A stretch of 64,000 nucleotides of DNA, from assembly GCF_900323885.1 (NCBI RefSeq), contig NZ_OOHJ01000005.1:426259-490258 (forward strand), in the 5' to 3' direction. Position 1 is the first letter of the stretch; each line of letters opens with the position of its first letter. This document shows, one piece after another, positions 10,838 through 19,473 of the stretch. A model generated the notes under the pieces. It searched no databases and was not told where the DNA came from. It saw nothing but the letters and a program-made list of their open reading frames with translations. The DNA comes from [Actinomadura] parvosata subsp. kistnae. GTDB lineage: Bacteria > Actinomycetota > Actinomycetes > Streptosporangiales > Streptosporangiaceae. The translations under genes and the position numbers were made by a program.

Positions 10838-10852
10838 GGAGGACAAACCTCC
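10838..10852. promoter_or_regulatory. Second operator palindrome (GGAGG-5-CCTCC)
   Basis: GGAGG ACAAA CCTCC, sharing the GGAGG/CCTCC half-sites of the site at 10799-10815. It lies about 20 bp before the TetR start, where binding would block TetR transcription or translation initiation (autorepression). Confidence 0.6.
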
Positions 10853-10872
10853 AGTCGTGGAAGAGGGAGACA

Positions 10873-11511
10873 ATGGCCGAGGCGCAGGGACTGCGGGCGG
10901 ACGCGCGCCGCAACCGCGAGCTGATCGTGGCGGCGGCCCGCGAGCTGTTCCTGGAGCAGGGCGTGGACGTGGCACTGGAGGAGGTCGCGCGCCGGGCCGG
11001 CGTCGGCATCGGCACCCTCTACCGCCGCTTCCCCGACCGCGACGCGCTGCTGCACGCCGTCGGCGAGCAGACCCTCACCCGCCTGGCCGGCCTGGCCGAG
11101 GCCGCCTGGGCCGAGGAGCCCGACGCCTGGCACGCGCTGCGCCGCTTCCTGCGCGGCTGCGCCGAGCTGCGCCTGGGCGAGCTGTCGTCCAAGCTGGACC
11201 CGCACCTGCACCAGCCGCTGCGCGCCGGCGACGACCTGCGCGAGCTGCGGCAGCGCTCGATCGACCTGCTGCTGCGGATGACCGAGCGGGCGCAGGCCGA
11301 CGGCCACCTCCGCCCCGACATCGGCCCCGGCGACCTCGCCCTGCTGATGACCCTGCACGTCCACACCCCGCCCGGGCTGCCCGCCGGCGAGGCCGTCGCC
11401 CGCGTCACGGAGATCGTCCTGGACGGCCTGCGCGCCGGCCCCGGCGCCACCCCCCTGCCCGGCACCGCGCTGAGCGGCGACGATCTCGTCCGCCACACGC
11501 AGTCCGGCTGA
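10873..11511 (+). CDS. TetR-family transcriptional regulator
   Basis: A 212-residue repressor. The N-terminal helix-turn-helix reads DVALEEVARRAGVGIGTLYRRFPDRDALLHAV (residues about 34-65). The C-terminal ligand/dimer domain is variable, with a final SGDDLVRHTQSG tail. The ATG is preceded by AGAGGGAGAC. Divergent placement and two symmetric sites at 10799-10852 indicate control of the FAD monooxygenase and itself. Confidence 0.92.
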   Translation: MAEAQGLRADARRNRELIVAAARELFLEQGVDVALEEVARRAGVGIGTLYRRFPDRDALLHAVGEQTLTRLAGLAEAAWAEEPDAWHALRRFLRGCAELRLGELSSKLDPHLHQPLRAGDDLRELRQRSIDLLLRMTERAQADGHLRPDIGPGDLALLMTLHVHTPPGLPAGEAVARVTEIVLDGLRAGPGATPLPGTALSGDDLVRHTQSG

Positions 11512-11557
11512 AATACCCGATTGCCCGGCGGTGGCCCCCGGCGGGAGGATCTCCGCC

Positions 11558-12406
11558 ATGCCCTACTACTCAGCCCACGACGGGACCCGCCTCGCCTACC
11601 ACACCTCGGGCGCCGGCGACCCGCTGATCTGCCTGCCCGGCGGCCCCATGCAGGACGCCACCTACCTCGGCGACCTCGGCGGCCTGGCCGCGCACCGGCG
11701 GCTCATCCTGGCGGACCCGCGCGGCACCGGCGACTCCGACCGGCCCGACGACCCCGCCACCTACCGCTGCGACCGGCTCGTGGACGACGTCGAAGCCCTG
11801 CGCGAACATCTCGGCCTCGACCGCGTCGACCTGCTCGGCCACTCCGCCGGCGGGAACCTCGCCGTCCTGTACGCCACCCGGTACCCCGACCGCGTCGCCC
11901 GGCTCCTCCTGATCGCGCCCAGCACCAAGGCCGTCGGCCTGGAGCCCACCCCGCAGGCCCGCCTGGAGGCGGCGAAGCTGCGCGCCGGCGAGCCCTGGTT
12001 CCCCGAGGCGTTCGCCGCATTGGAGCAGGTCCAGGCCGGCACCGCCACCGCCGCGACGTGGGAGGCCGTCGATCCCTTCATGTTCGGCCGGTGGGACGAC
12101 GCGGCGCGCGCCTTCCAGGAGCTCTGCGACCGGCACCGGAACGACGAGGCCGCCGCCGTGTTCGGCGCGGAGGGCGCCTACGACCCGGAGGCGACCCGCG
12201 CGGCTCTGGGCTGCTTCGCCGCGCCGGTGCTGGTGCTGGCCGGCGAGCTCGACCTCAACACGCTCCCGTCCGCCGCCGCCGAGTACGCCGCGCTGTTCCC
12301 CGCCGCCGAGCTCGTCGTGCAGCCCGGCGCGGGCCACTCGCCGTGGCTCGACGACGCCGACGCGTTCGTGGCGGCGGTGACGGCTTTCCTCGGCCGTTCT
12401 AGCTGA
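11558..12406 (+). CDS. Alpha/beta-hydrolase (proline iminopeptidase-like)
   Basis: A 282-residue alpha/beta-hydrolase. The oxyanion region LPGGPMQDATYLGDLGGLAAHRR, the strand ADPRGTGDSDRP, the nucleophile elbow GHSAGGN (catalytic Ser) and the C-terminal His in GAGHSPWLDD complete the triad. The DPRGTGDSDRP stretch resembles proline iminopeptidase-like enzymes. The start has GGGAGG about 9 bases upstream. Its end overlaps the 3' end of the convergent SDR gene by 8 bases. Substrate unknown. Confidence 0.88.
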   Translation: MPYYSAHDGTRLAYHTSGAGDPLICLPGGPMQDATYLGDLGGLAAHRRLILADPRGTGDSDRPDDPATYRCDRLVDDVEALREHLGLDRVDLLGHSAGGNLAVLYATRYPDRVARLLLIAPSTKAVGLEPTPQARLEAAKLRAGEPWFPEAFAALEQVQAGTATAATWEAVDPFMFGRWDDAARAFQELCDRHRNDEAAAVFGAEGAYDPEATRAALGCFAAPVLVLAGELDLNTLPSAAAEYAALFPAAELVVQPGAGHSPWLDDADAFVAAVTAFLGRSS

Positions 12407-13178
12407 GGCCGCCGTTGCTCAGCAGGAGCTGCCCGTTGATCCACCCGCCCTGCGGCGAGCACAGGAAGGACACCAGGTCAGCGGTGTCGCGCGGGGTGCC
12501 GAGCCGGCCCAGCGGCGTCAGGCGCAGCAGCTCCTCGCGCGTCCCGTCCGACATCCAGCCGGTGTCCACCGGGCCCGGGTTGACGGCGTTGGCGGTGACG
12601 CCGAGATGGGCCAGCTCGCGCGCGGCGGCCAGCGTGATGCGGTCGAGGGCGCCCTTGCTGGCGCCGTAGGGCAGGTTGCCCACCGTGTGGTCGCTGGTCA
12701 GGGCGATGATCCGGCCGGTGCCGTGGGCGCCGGCGAAGCGCCGGCCGTACTCGCGGATCAGCAGCCACGTGGCGCGCGCGTTGACCGCGAAGTGCCGGTC
12801 GAAGCTCTCCACGGTGGTGTCGAGCAGGCCGGAGTCGACCGACTCGCAGTGGCACATCACCAGCGCCGTCACCGGGCCGAGGCGGCGCTCGGCCTCGTCG
12901 AAGACGAACGCCGGGGCTTCGGGGTCCGACAGGTCGGCCTCGATCGCGGCGGTGGCGGCGCCGCGGGCGGTCAGGGTCTCGGCGATGGCCTCGGTCGCCC
13001 CGGCCTCGACGCCCCAGGTCATGCGCTCGTCGTACGGCGTCCAGAAGGTGAAGGCGACGTCCCAGCCGTCGGCGGCGAGCCGCTGCGCGATGCCCGCGCC
13101 GATCCCGACCGTGCGGCCGACGCCGGTCACCAGTGCCAGCGGACGGGGAGCGCGGGGCGTGTCATGTGCAGGTGTCAC
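12399..13178 (-). CDS. SDR-family oxidoreductase
   Basis: A 259-residue short-chain dehydrogenase/reductase. The N-terminal dinucleotide region is LALVTGVGRTVGIGAGIAQRLA, somewhat longer in the glycine loop than the classical TGxxxGIG. The catalytic Ser/Tyr/Lys are in ALTSDHTVGNLPYGASKGAL, and the C-terminus INGQLLLSNGGLS is typical of FabG-like enzymes. A conspicuous insertion TFWTPYDERMTWG after the second strand resembles SDRs acting on unusual substrates. No operon partner; substrate unknown. Confidence 0.9.
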   Translation of the reverse strand: MTPAHDTPRAPRPLALVTGVGRTVGIGAGIAQRLAADGWDVAFTFWTPYDERMTWGVEAGATEAIAETLTARGAATAAIEADLSDPEAPAFVFDEAERRLGPVTALVMCHCESVDSGLLDTTVESFDRHFAVNARATWLLIREYGRRFAGAHGTGRIIALTSDHTVGNLPYGASKGALDRITLAAARELAHLGVTANAVNPGPVDTGWMSDGTREELLRLTPLGRLGTPRDTADLVSFLCSPQGGWINGQLLLSNGGLS

Positions 13179-13238
13179 ACGACATGATCCTCAAGGGCGC
13201 GACACCCGCCCGGCAACTCATTTCCAGGGGAAGAGACG

Positions 13239-13400
13239 GTGATCCACCGCTTCACGACCGGAGACCTGCCACGAGCCGCTCCGGCTCGCCCACCAGCGGT
13301 GGCGCACCCCGTGGGACCGGGACGCGGCCCGCCGCCGGCTCCGGGCGTGGGCGGCGGACGAACGCCTGCTCGTCCACGCCTGCCACCCGCCCTTCGACGA
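13239..13400 (+). pseudogene. Remnant of an MBL-fold metallohydrolase gene
   Basis: Between the SDR and methyltransferase genes, a well-formed ribosome site precedes a GTG start reading (V/M)IHRFTTGDLP. From about 13270 a different frame reads HEPLRLAHQRWRTPWD, then an Arg-rich helix (RRRLRAWAADERLLVHACHPPF). That second part resembles the C-terminal end of metallo-beta-lactamase-fold hydrolases (aligned Trp-Asp, Arg-rich helix, hydrophobic strand, His-x-Pro-Phe). The metal-binding HxHxDH core is absent. The simplest view is a gene that lost most of its interior by deletion. Assignment is from pattern memory only. Confidence 0.4.
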
Positions 13401-13478
13401 GACGCCGGCGGCCCGGCAGGGAGGCGTCGCCGCGAGGAGGGCTGCCGGGCGGAGGGGGAGGGGCCAGGGAGAGGGGCG

Positions 13479-14336
13479 TCAGACGCGGTCGGCCGCGATC
13501 AGCAGGTACTGGAAGCTGCCGCTCTTGTACGCCTCCAGGAAGGCGTCCTCGATCCCGGTGGCCAGGTGCGTCCTGGCCCGCAGCTCCCAGTAGGGGATGG
13601 TGGCGGCCGTGAGGTCCACCACGCTGACCGGCACGAGGCGGTGCGCGGCCAGCTCCTTGAAGTAGGTGCTGCGCGAGTGGATGTCGCAGATGTAGTGGGC
13701 GTTGATCTGGCTGATGGCCCGGGAGGGCAGGCCGTAGGCGTCGTTGTAGCAGCCGGTGATGCAGACGTAGCGGCCGCCGCGGCGCAGCAGCCTGGAGTGC
13801 TCGGCGAACAGCAGCGACAGCTCGACGTACATGGTGCTCTCGTTGTTCCAGATGGCCTGGAAGTCGCCGGTGGGGAAGCCGGTGTCGAGCATGTTGCGGA
13901 AGTGGAAGCGCACCCTGTCGTCCACGCCGCGCTCCTTGGCCTGCTGGTTGGCGAAGGCCACCTGCGACTCGGAGATGGACACGCCGTCGACCTGGCAGCC
14001 GGTGCGCAGGTTGGCCAGGAAGCTGGAGCCGCCGCGGCCCGACCCGGCGTCGAGGACGCGGTGCTCGGGGCGCAGCGGGCCGAGATGCGCGACCAGCGTC
14101 TCGGCCTGCGTGCTCTCCAGCCGGTGCAGCTCCTTGACGACGCGCTGCTCCCTGGTCTCGGCCGGGCCGTCGAGGACGGACCAGTCCACGTCGCCGATGC
14201 CGTAGTGGTGGTGGTAGAGGCCGTCCACCTCCCCCAGGCGCAGGTTGACGGGGTTCTCCTCCGCGTTCCAGTAGTCGGCGACGGACTGCTGGTAGAGACT
14301 GCTCAGAACGGGGACTGCATTCGTGGTGACGGTCAC
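13479..14336 (-). CDS. Geranyl diphosphate 2-C-methyltransferase (GPPMT)
   Basis: SAM-dependent methylation of geranyl diphosphate at C2, giving 2-methyl-GPP, the precursor of 2-methylisoborneol. The 285-residue protein has the SAM site LDAGSGRGG at residues 95-103, plus family-typical stretches DGLYHHHYGIGDVDW near residue 40 and INAHYICDIHSRS near residue 212. It is the last gene of a minus-strand operon after the encapsulin shell and 2-MIB synthase genes, the standard arrangement for encapsulated 2-MIB synthesis. The pairing with the terpene cyclase makes the assignment firm. Confidence 0.94.
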   Translation of the reverse strand: MTVTTNAVPVLSSLYQQSVADYWNAEENPVNLRLGEVDGLYHHHYGIGDVDWSVLDGPAETREQRVVKELHRLESTQAETLVAHLGPLRPEHRVLDAGSGRGGSSFLANLRTGCQVDGVSISESQVAFANQQAKERGVDDRVRFHFRNMLDTGFPTGDFQAIWNNESTMYVELSLLFAEHSRLLRRGGRYVCITGCYNDAYGLPSRAISQINAHYICDIHSRSTYFKELAAHRLVPVSVVDLTAATIPYWELRARTHLATGIEDAFLEAYKSGSFQYLLIAADRV

Positions 14337-14370
14337 CTCGTGCTCCTTCCTATCGCGGTCGATGACGGGA

Positions 14371-15513
14371 TCAGGACTGGTATCGGGTGGTGCTGCCGTG
14401 CCATTCGAGCCCGCCGGCCATCCACGCCTGCGCGCCGCGCAGGAACCGCTTCAGCTCGGGGGAGGGCAGGGCCGACAGCTCCCGCTGGCTCTGCTCGAAC
14501 CCGCGGACGAACGCGTTGTGCAGGCGGACCGTGCGCTCGACGGCCTCCTCGGTGGAGCAGCCCTCCTCGGCGGCGATGAGCAGCACCACGTTGGAGTCGG
14601 GCAGCTCGTCGGCGGCCTCCTTGGCGGCCGAGTGCAGGTCGTTGACCAGCACGGAGGCGGTGCCCGCCTGCATGAGCGCGGTGTGGAAGCGCCGCTCCGC
14701 GAACAGGTGCGGGGGCAGCTCGTAACCGCCGACGATGTCGATGAGCGTCATGGAGGTGTAGAAGCTGTCGTGCTGGCGGGCCGCGAGGTAGCGCCACACG
14801 GGCGGCGGCGTCTCCAGGTAGCGCCAGGCGGCGTAGGCGTCCCAGCTCACGTACATCTGGCTCGTGATGTTGCACAGCCGCATGACCTGCGCGGACGTGG
14901 CGTGGCGGGCGGCGTGGCTGGTGGCCGAGCGCAGCGAGACCAGCACCGGGTCGTTCCTGATCGCCTCTTCGAGCTGCTCGGTGTAGCCGCCGGCGTCCGG
15001 CGGCGGGTCCATCGCCGACATGACCAGGGCCAGCCGGGGCGGCAGCTCGGTCGGCGTGGCGCCGAGGTCGGTCTCGTCGGCGTAGTAGTCGTCGGCGGCC
15101 CACCAGGCGGCGTTCATCTGCGCCGAGATCAGCAGCAGGTCGGGGTCGTCGCTGTCGCTGTGGGTGAGCATGGCCAGCCGCCCGAACCCGGTCGAGGCGA
15201 ACTCCGCCATCCGCCCCTCGTGCAGCCCGATCCGCTCGGCCCACGCGACCAGCCGCCGGTCCACCTCCGCGCCGAGCGCGTCGTCCACGCGGTCGGTCGC
15301 GGGGCAGTAGAGCGGCGGGAACGTGCCGTCGCCCCAGCTCCGCTCCCCGTAGGGCAGCGGCGTCAGGACCGGCCCCCTGAGGGAGCCGCTGGGGGAGGGC
15401 GGCTCGTGCCCGTCGTTCTCCTCGAACGGGCGCCGGTACGGCCGCAGCGCGGAGGGCAGGCTGAGCGTGTACGAGCCGAGACCCGTCGGCCCGGCGGGGA
15501 TGTCAAACGGCAT
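14371..15513 (-). CDS. 2-methylisoborneol synthase (class I terpene cyclase, encapsulin cargo)
   Basis: Cyclises 2-methyl-GPP to the earthy odorant 2-methylisoborneol. The 380 residues comprise a Pro/Gly/Ser-rich, probably disordered N-terminal region (about 1-65) and the alpha-helical cyclase domain. Metal-binding motifs are DDYYAD at 141-146 and NDLHSAAKE (NSE/DTE type) at 291-299. Known family 2 encapsulins capture 2-MIB synthase through such a disordered N-terminal extension, so the stretch with GPTGLGSYTLSLPSALRPY is the likely encapsulation signal. It sits between the shell gene (gap about 33 bp) and GPPMT (gap about 34 bp), in one operon. Confidence 0.95.
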   Translation of the reverse strand: MPFDIPAGPTGLGSYTLSLPSALRPYRRPFEENDGHEPPSPSGSLRGPVLTPLPYGERSWGDGTFPPLYCPATDRVDDALGAEVDRRLVAWAERIGLHEGRMAEFASTGFGRLAMLTHSDSDDPDLLLISAQMNAAWWAADDYYADETDLGATPTELPPRLALVMSAMDPPPDAGGYTEQLEEAIRNDPVLVSLRSATSHAARHATSAQVMRLCNITSQMYVSWDAYAAWRYLETPPPVWRYLAARQHDSFYTSMTLIDIVGGYELPPHLFAERRFHTALMQAGTASVLVNDLHSAAKEAADELPDSNVVLLIAAEEGCSTEEAVERTVRLHNAFVRGFEQSQRELSALPSPELKRFLRGAQAWMAGGLEWHGSTTRYQS

Positions 15514-15546
15514 GACGCGCCTCCTGCTCTTCGTGGGGCGGCCGGG

Positions 15547-16941
15547 TCACGAGCGCGGGGCGGCGACGTCGACGTCCTCGAGGATCCCGATCGCGTCGGG
15601 CACCAGGACCGCCACCGAGAAGTAGGCGCTGACCAGGTACGACATGACGGCCTGGGCGTTGATGCCCATGAAGCGCACGTTCAGCCCCGGCTCGTACTCC
15701 TCGGGGATGCCCGTCTGGTAGAGCCCGACGACGCCCTGGTCGTCCTCGCCGGTGCGCAGGGCCAGGATCGACGTGGTGCGGTGCTCGGAGATCGGGATCT
15801 TGCCGCAGGGGAAGATCGGGATGCCGCGCCAGGCCGGCACCTCGTGCCCGTTGACCTCGGTGCTGCCCGCGACCAGCCCGCGCTTGTTGCACTCGCGGAA
15901 GAACGCGGCGATCGCCTTGGGGTGGGCCAGCAGCAGCCGGGTCTTGCGGCGCATGCTGATCAGCTCGTCGAGGTCGTCGGGGGTCGGCGGGCCCGACCAG
16001 GTGTAGATGCGCTGGTCGTAGTCGGTGTTGTGGAGCAGCCCGAACTCGGGGTGGTTGAGCAGCTCCGACTCCTGCCGCTCGCGCAGCTCGTGGATGGTCA
16101 GGCGGAGCTGCTGCTCGATCTGGTTCATGGGGTCGTTGAACAGGTCGGCGACCCGGGTGTGCACGCGCAGGATGGTCTGGGCGACGCTCAGCTCGTACTC
16201 GCGGGGGTGCAGGTCGTAGTCCACGAACGTGCCGTCGATGACCGGCTCGCCGGTGTGGCCCGCCGACAGGTGCACGGCCGCCTCGCCGCGGCGGTTGGCC
16301 GGCCTGCTCAGCTTGTCGAGGTAGCCGGCCAGGTGCTCGCGCAGCGCCGCCGAGCGGTCGGCGACGCGGCGCAGCCCGTCGCGTGGCGCGAACAGCGCCG
16401 TGCACGGCGTCGTGGCCCTGAATGTGCACGGCCAGCGGGCCTCGTCGTCGGTCAGCACCTCGTCGCCGAACTGGTCGCCGTCGGCGATGACGCCGAGGAA
16501 CTGGGGGTTGCCGTACCGGCCGGTGGACACGCGCTCGACGCGGCCGTGCGCGATCACCCAGGCGCCGGTGACCGGGTCGCCTTCTTCGGCGACGACGTCG
16601 CCGGGCCGCAGCTCGCGCGCCGTGAACTCGCCGGCGATGGCCGCCAGCACGCCGTCGTCGCCGAACCCGCGCAGCGCCGGGATCTCCGTCAGCGTCCCCG
16701 GCACGATCCGCGCGTCGCCGGCGCCGCCCGGCACCACGCCGACGCGCCCGCGCCCGGGCCGGTGCGTCAGGCGGCGGTTGACCCGGTAGGTGCCGCCGCG
16801 CACGTCGACCCAGGGCAGCATGCGCAGCAGCCAGCGGGAGCTGATGGCCTGCATCTGCGGGCGGGTCTTGGTCGTCGTGGCCAGGTTGCGCGCGGCCCGG
16901 GTGTCCAGGCTGAGCCGGGTTTCCGTCGGGTCCGTGGGCAT
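15547..16941 (-). CDS. Family 2B encapsulin shell protein with cyclic-nucleotide-binding domain (EshA-like)
   Basis: Self-assembling HK97-fold nanocompartment shell of 464 residues. Typical features are the N-terminal arm ([22 protein letters not shown]), an inserted cyclic-nucleotide-binding-like domain at about residues 80-215 ([30 protein letters not shown]), and the capsid core with [49 protein letters not shown] and [22 protein letters not shown]. This is the EshA family of streptomycetes. It leads the operon with 2-MIB synthase (cargo) and GPPMT. Whether the CNB domain binds a nucleotide cannot be told from sequence alone. Confidence 0.93.
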   Translation of the reverse strand: MPTDPTETRLSLDTRAARNLATTTKTRPQMQAISSRWLLRMLPWVDVRGGTYRVNRRLTHRPGRGRVGVVPGGAGDARIVPGTLTEIPALRGFGDDGVLAAIAGEFTARELRPGDVVAEEGDPVTGAWVIAHGRVERVSTGRYGNPQFLGVIADGDQFGDEVLTDDEARWPCTFRATTPCTALFAPRDGLRRVADRSAALREHLAGYLDKLSRPANRRGEAAVHLSAGHTGEPVIDGTFVDYDLHPREYELSVAQTILRVHTRVADLFNDPMNQIEQQLRLTIHELRERQESELLNHPEFGLLHNTDYDQRIYTWSGPPTPDDLDELISMRRKTRLLLAHPKAIAAFFRECNKRGLVAGSTEVNGHEVPAWRGIPIFPCGKIPISEHRTTSILALRTGEDDQGVVGLYQTGIPEEYEPGLNVRFMGINAQAVMSYLVSAYFSVAVLVPDAIGILEDVDVAAPRS

Positions 16942-16970
16942 TGTTCCTCCGGGGGGTCGGCTGCCAGTCG

Positions 16971-16983
16971 CTACTAAAAGTAG
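16971..16983. promoter_or_regulatory. Palindrome in the encapsulin/SDR divergent promoter region
   Basis: CTACT AAA AGTAG lies 30 bp before the encapsulin start. On the minus strand it is next to CATATAAC, which could serve as a -10 region. A symmetric site over the core promoter suggests a repressor or activator of the encapsulin/2-MIB operon; the protein is unknown. Confidence 0.4.
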
Positions 16984-17087
16984 TTATATGGCCACTGAGC
17001 GTAGAGTCTCTTGATCGATAGGAAAGCTGTCGGGCAGGTGACCCCGATGTGGCCGATCAGTTACTGTCCGTGACAGCAGGAGGAAGC

Positions 17088-17888
17088 ATGAACGACCTGT
17101 ACGACCGCGTCGCCATCGTGACCGGAGCCGACTCCGGCATCGGGAAGGCCACCGCCGTGGCGCTGGCCGAGCAGGGGTTCGACGTCGGCATCACCTACCA
17201 CTCCGACCGCGACGGCGCGGAGGAGACCGCCCGCCTCGTCCGCGAGCCGGGCCAGGCGGCCGCGATCCGGCAGCACGACCTCACCGACCCCGAACGGGCC
17301 GCCGCCGTCGTGGACGAGCTGGCCGGCGAGCTGGGCGGGCTCGGCGTCCTGGTGAACAACGCCGGCACCGGCAGTCACGAGCCGCTGCTGGAGATGGGCT
17401 ACGAGCGCTGGCGCCAGATCCTGGCCGTCGACCTCGACGGCGCCTTCCTGTGCGCCCAGCGGGCCGCCCGCCGCATGGTCGGCACCGGGCGCGGCGGGCG
17501 GATCGTCAACGTCACCAGCGTGCACGAGGAGTACCCGAAGATGGGTTCGGGCCCCTACTGCGCCGCCAAGGGCGGGCTGCGCATGCTCAGCCGCGTGCTC
17601 GCGCTGGAGCTGGCCGACCACGGCATCACGGTCAACACCGTCGCGCCCGGCGAGATCGCCACCCCCATGACCGGGCAGGAGGACCTGCCGCCGCAGCGGG
17701 GCAGCCGGCCCGGCAACCCGATCCCCAGGCCGGGCGACGCCCGCGAGGTCGCCGCCGTCGTGGCCTTCCTGGCGGGGCCGACGGCGTCCTACGTGACCGG
17801 GGCGACGGTGTTCGTGGACGGCGGCATGACGCTCATGGGCCCGCAGGGCGCCTCGGCGCTCGGCTCGGGCGACTGGCGCGAGCTGTAG
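17088..17888 (+). CDS. SDR-family oxidoreductase
   Basis: A 266-residue classical short-chain dehydrogenase: cofactor motif TGADSGIGKATA, NNAG motif in VLVNNAGTGS, catalytic Ser in VNVTSVHEEYP and YxxxK in YCAAKGGLRM, and a C-terminal VTGATVFVDGGMTLMG. It resembles glucose-dehydrogenase-like and YgcW-like SDRs. ATG 17088 has CAGGAGGAAGC in front; the in-frame ATG 13 codons upstream lacks this. It is transcribed away from the encapsulin operon and may share regulatory DNA with it; no functional link is evident. Confidence 0.9.
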   Translation: MNDLYDRVAIVTGADSGIGKATAVALAEQGFDVGITYHSDRDGAEETARLVREPGQAAAIRQHDLTDPERAAAVVDELAGELGGLGVLVNNAGTGSHEPLLEMGYERWRQILAVDLDGAFLCAQRAARRMVGTGRGGRIVNVTSVHEEYPKMGSGPYCAAKGGLRMLSRVLALELADHGITVNTVAPGEIATPMTGQEDLPPQRGSRPGNPIPRPGDAREVAAVVAFLAGPTASYVTGATVFVDGGMTLMGPQGASALGSGDWREL

Positions 17889-17928
17889 GCGCCCGGGGCG
17901 GGCATCGTCTACCAGTCGCTACCAGCCG

Positions 17929-18696
17929 CTACGAGCCGCGGCCGCGCAGGAACGCGGCGCAGCGGTGCGTCCAGTCGGCGACGACCGGATCCTCATCGGC
18001 CAGCCCGAGGCCGTGCCTGCCGCTCGGGTACACGTGCACCTCCTGCGCCACGCCGTGCCGGGCCAGCGCCTGCGAGAGCATCAGCGTGTTCTCGACGGGC
18101 ACGGCCTCGTCGTCGGCCGTGTGCCACAGGAACATCGGCGGCGTGTCCGCGGTCACCCGGCTCGCCAGCGACAGCTCCGCGCGCAGGGAGTCGGGGGCGT
18201 CCGCGCCGAGCAGGTTGTCGGAGGAGCCCCGGTGCGCGGCCGGGCCGGTCAGCGCGGTGACGGGGTAGCACAGCACGGCCAGGTCAGGACGGTGGTCGGC
18301 CTCGTCCACGGCGTCGTGCGGGCCCTCCGCCGGCACGGGCCCCTTCTCGGTGGCCAGCAGCCCGGCCAGGTGCCCGCCCGCCGAGAACCCCAGCACCCCC
18401 ACCCGGCCCGGATCCACCCCCAGGTCCGCGGCGTGGTGCCGGACCCAGCGCACCGCCCGGGCGGCGTCCAGGAGGGGGAGCGGGTGGCGGTGCGGCGCGA
18501 TCCGGTACCGCAGGACGAACGCCGCCACCCCGAGCGCGTTCAGCCACCGGGCGACCGGCGCGCCCTCGTGGTCGGCCAGGTGCTGGTAGGCTCCGCCGGG
18601 GCACACCACGACCGCCGGCGCCGGGCCGTCACCCTCGACGGGAAAGGCGGTGATGGTGGCCTCGCCGGTCGCCGGCCACAGGGGGTGCTCGCTCAT
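17929..18696 (-). CDS. Alpha/beta-hydrolase, acetyl-esterase-like
   Basis: A 255-residue esterase/lipase-type alpha/beta-hydrolase. The oxyanion loop is VVVCPGGAYQHLADHEG, the nucleophile is in GFSAGGHLAG, the acid is in WHTADDEAVPV and the His in PSGRHGLGLA. This arrangement matches the acetylxylan-esterase-like/BD-FAE group. It follows the TetR gene on the same strand (102 bp gap), so the two are probably co-transcribed or co-regulated. Substrate unknown, probably a short-chain ester. Confidence 0.88.
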   Translation of the reverse strand: MSEHPLWPATGEATITAFPVEGDGPAPAVVVCPGGAYQHLADHEGAPVARWLNALGVAAFVLRYRIAPHRHPLPLLDAARAVRWVRHHAADLGVDPGRVGVLGFSAGGHLAGLLATEKGPVPAEGPHDAVDEADHRPDLAVLCYPVTALTGPAAHRGSSDNLLGADAPDSLRAELSLASRVTADTPPMFLWHTADDEAVPVENTLMLSQALARHGVAQEVHVYPSGRHGLGLADEDPVVADWTHRCAAFLRGRGS

Positions 18697-18798
18697 GCTG
18701 GTGCCTCTCGGTGTTGCGCGTTGCTGGTAGAAGGACGTTCAGTAGCCGGGGAGGACGCGGCGCGGCAGGCCGAGGCCGGGCGCTCGGCGTCCCGGGGG

Positions 18799-19395
18799 TC
18801 AGCCGGCGGTCAGGGCGTTCCCGAGCACCGAGGCGACCGCGTCGCGGACGTCCTCGGGCCAGATCGGCAGGCCGTCCGTGCCGGCGAACATGAGGTGCGC
18901 GGTGCCCACCAGCGTCGGGGCGAGCCGGCCGATGTCGGCGCCGGGCGCGATGCGGCCCAGCTCCCGCTCGGCGGTGAGGTAGTCGGACAGGATCATCCCG
19001 ATCTCCGTCATGACCGGGAGCCCGCCGACCGGCCTGGCCTCGCGCAGCCGGGCGCGCACCTGGTTGTGGAAGGTGACCAGGGCGACGATGGAGACGGCCA
19101 CCGGGTCGAAGAGCTTGATCAGGGCGTCGGTGAGGTTGTCGACGACGGTGCCGGTGCCGGCGGAGTCCTTCAGCACGTCGCCCTGGGCCCGCATCAGGTC
19201 GATGCGGTCGAGCACGAACTCCGCGAGGAAGGCGTCGAACGACTCGAAGTGCCGGTGCAGCACCCCCTTGGCGCAGCCGGCCTGCGCGGTGACCGCCCGG
19301 CTGGTCAGCGCGTCGGGGCCGCCCTGCCGCAGCACCTCCTCGGCCGCGGTGAAGAGCTGCTCCCGCGGGTCGCGCAGGTGTACGCCGGTCGGCAT
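18799..19395 (-). CDS. TetR-family transcriptional regulator
   Basis: A 198-residue regulator with an N-terminal helix-turn-helix (ALTSRAVTAQAGCAKGVLHRHFESFDAFLAEF, about residues 28-60). The ATG at 19395 has GGAAGAGG upstream; an ATG 9 codons earlier lacks a ribosome site. Upstream, GTGAGCCGACGTTCAC at 19459-19474 is an imperfect palindrome that could be its operator and overlaps the stop of the MFS gene. Likely controls itself and the downstream esterase. Confidence 0.88.
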   Translation of the reverse strand: MPTGVHLRDPREQLFTAAEEVLRQGGPDALTSRAVTAQAGCAKGVLHRHFESFDAFLAEFVLDRIDLMRAQGDVLKDSAGTGTVVDNLTDALIKLFDPVAVSIVALVTFHNQVRARLREARPVGGLPVMTEIGMILSDYLTAERELGRIAPGADIGRLAPTLVGTAHLMFAGTDGLPIWPEDVRDAVASVLGNALTAG

Positions 19396-19473
19396 CGTCG
19401 ATCCTCTTCCGCCTGGGACCACGCCGTTCGATTGACTAACGGGCGCCTGCCCACTAGGGTGAGCCGACGTTCA

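Noticed and set aside
13239..14579. 446-codon forward frame spanning the methyltransferase region
   Set aside because: Opposite strand of the clearly recognisable GPP methyltransferase and lacks any motif.
18697..18798. Small gene between the TetR and esterase genes
   Set aside because: Only about 100 bp with no start/ribosome-site pair; left as intergenic.
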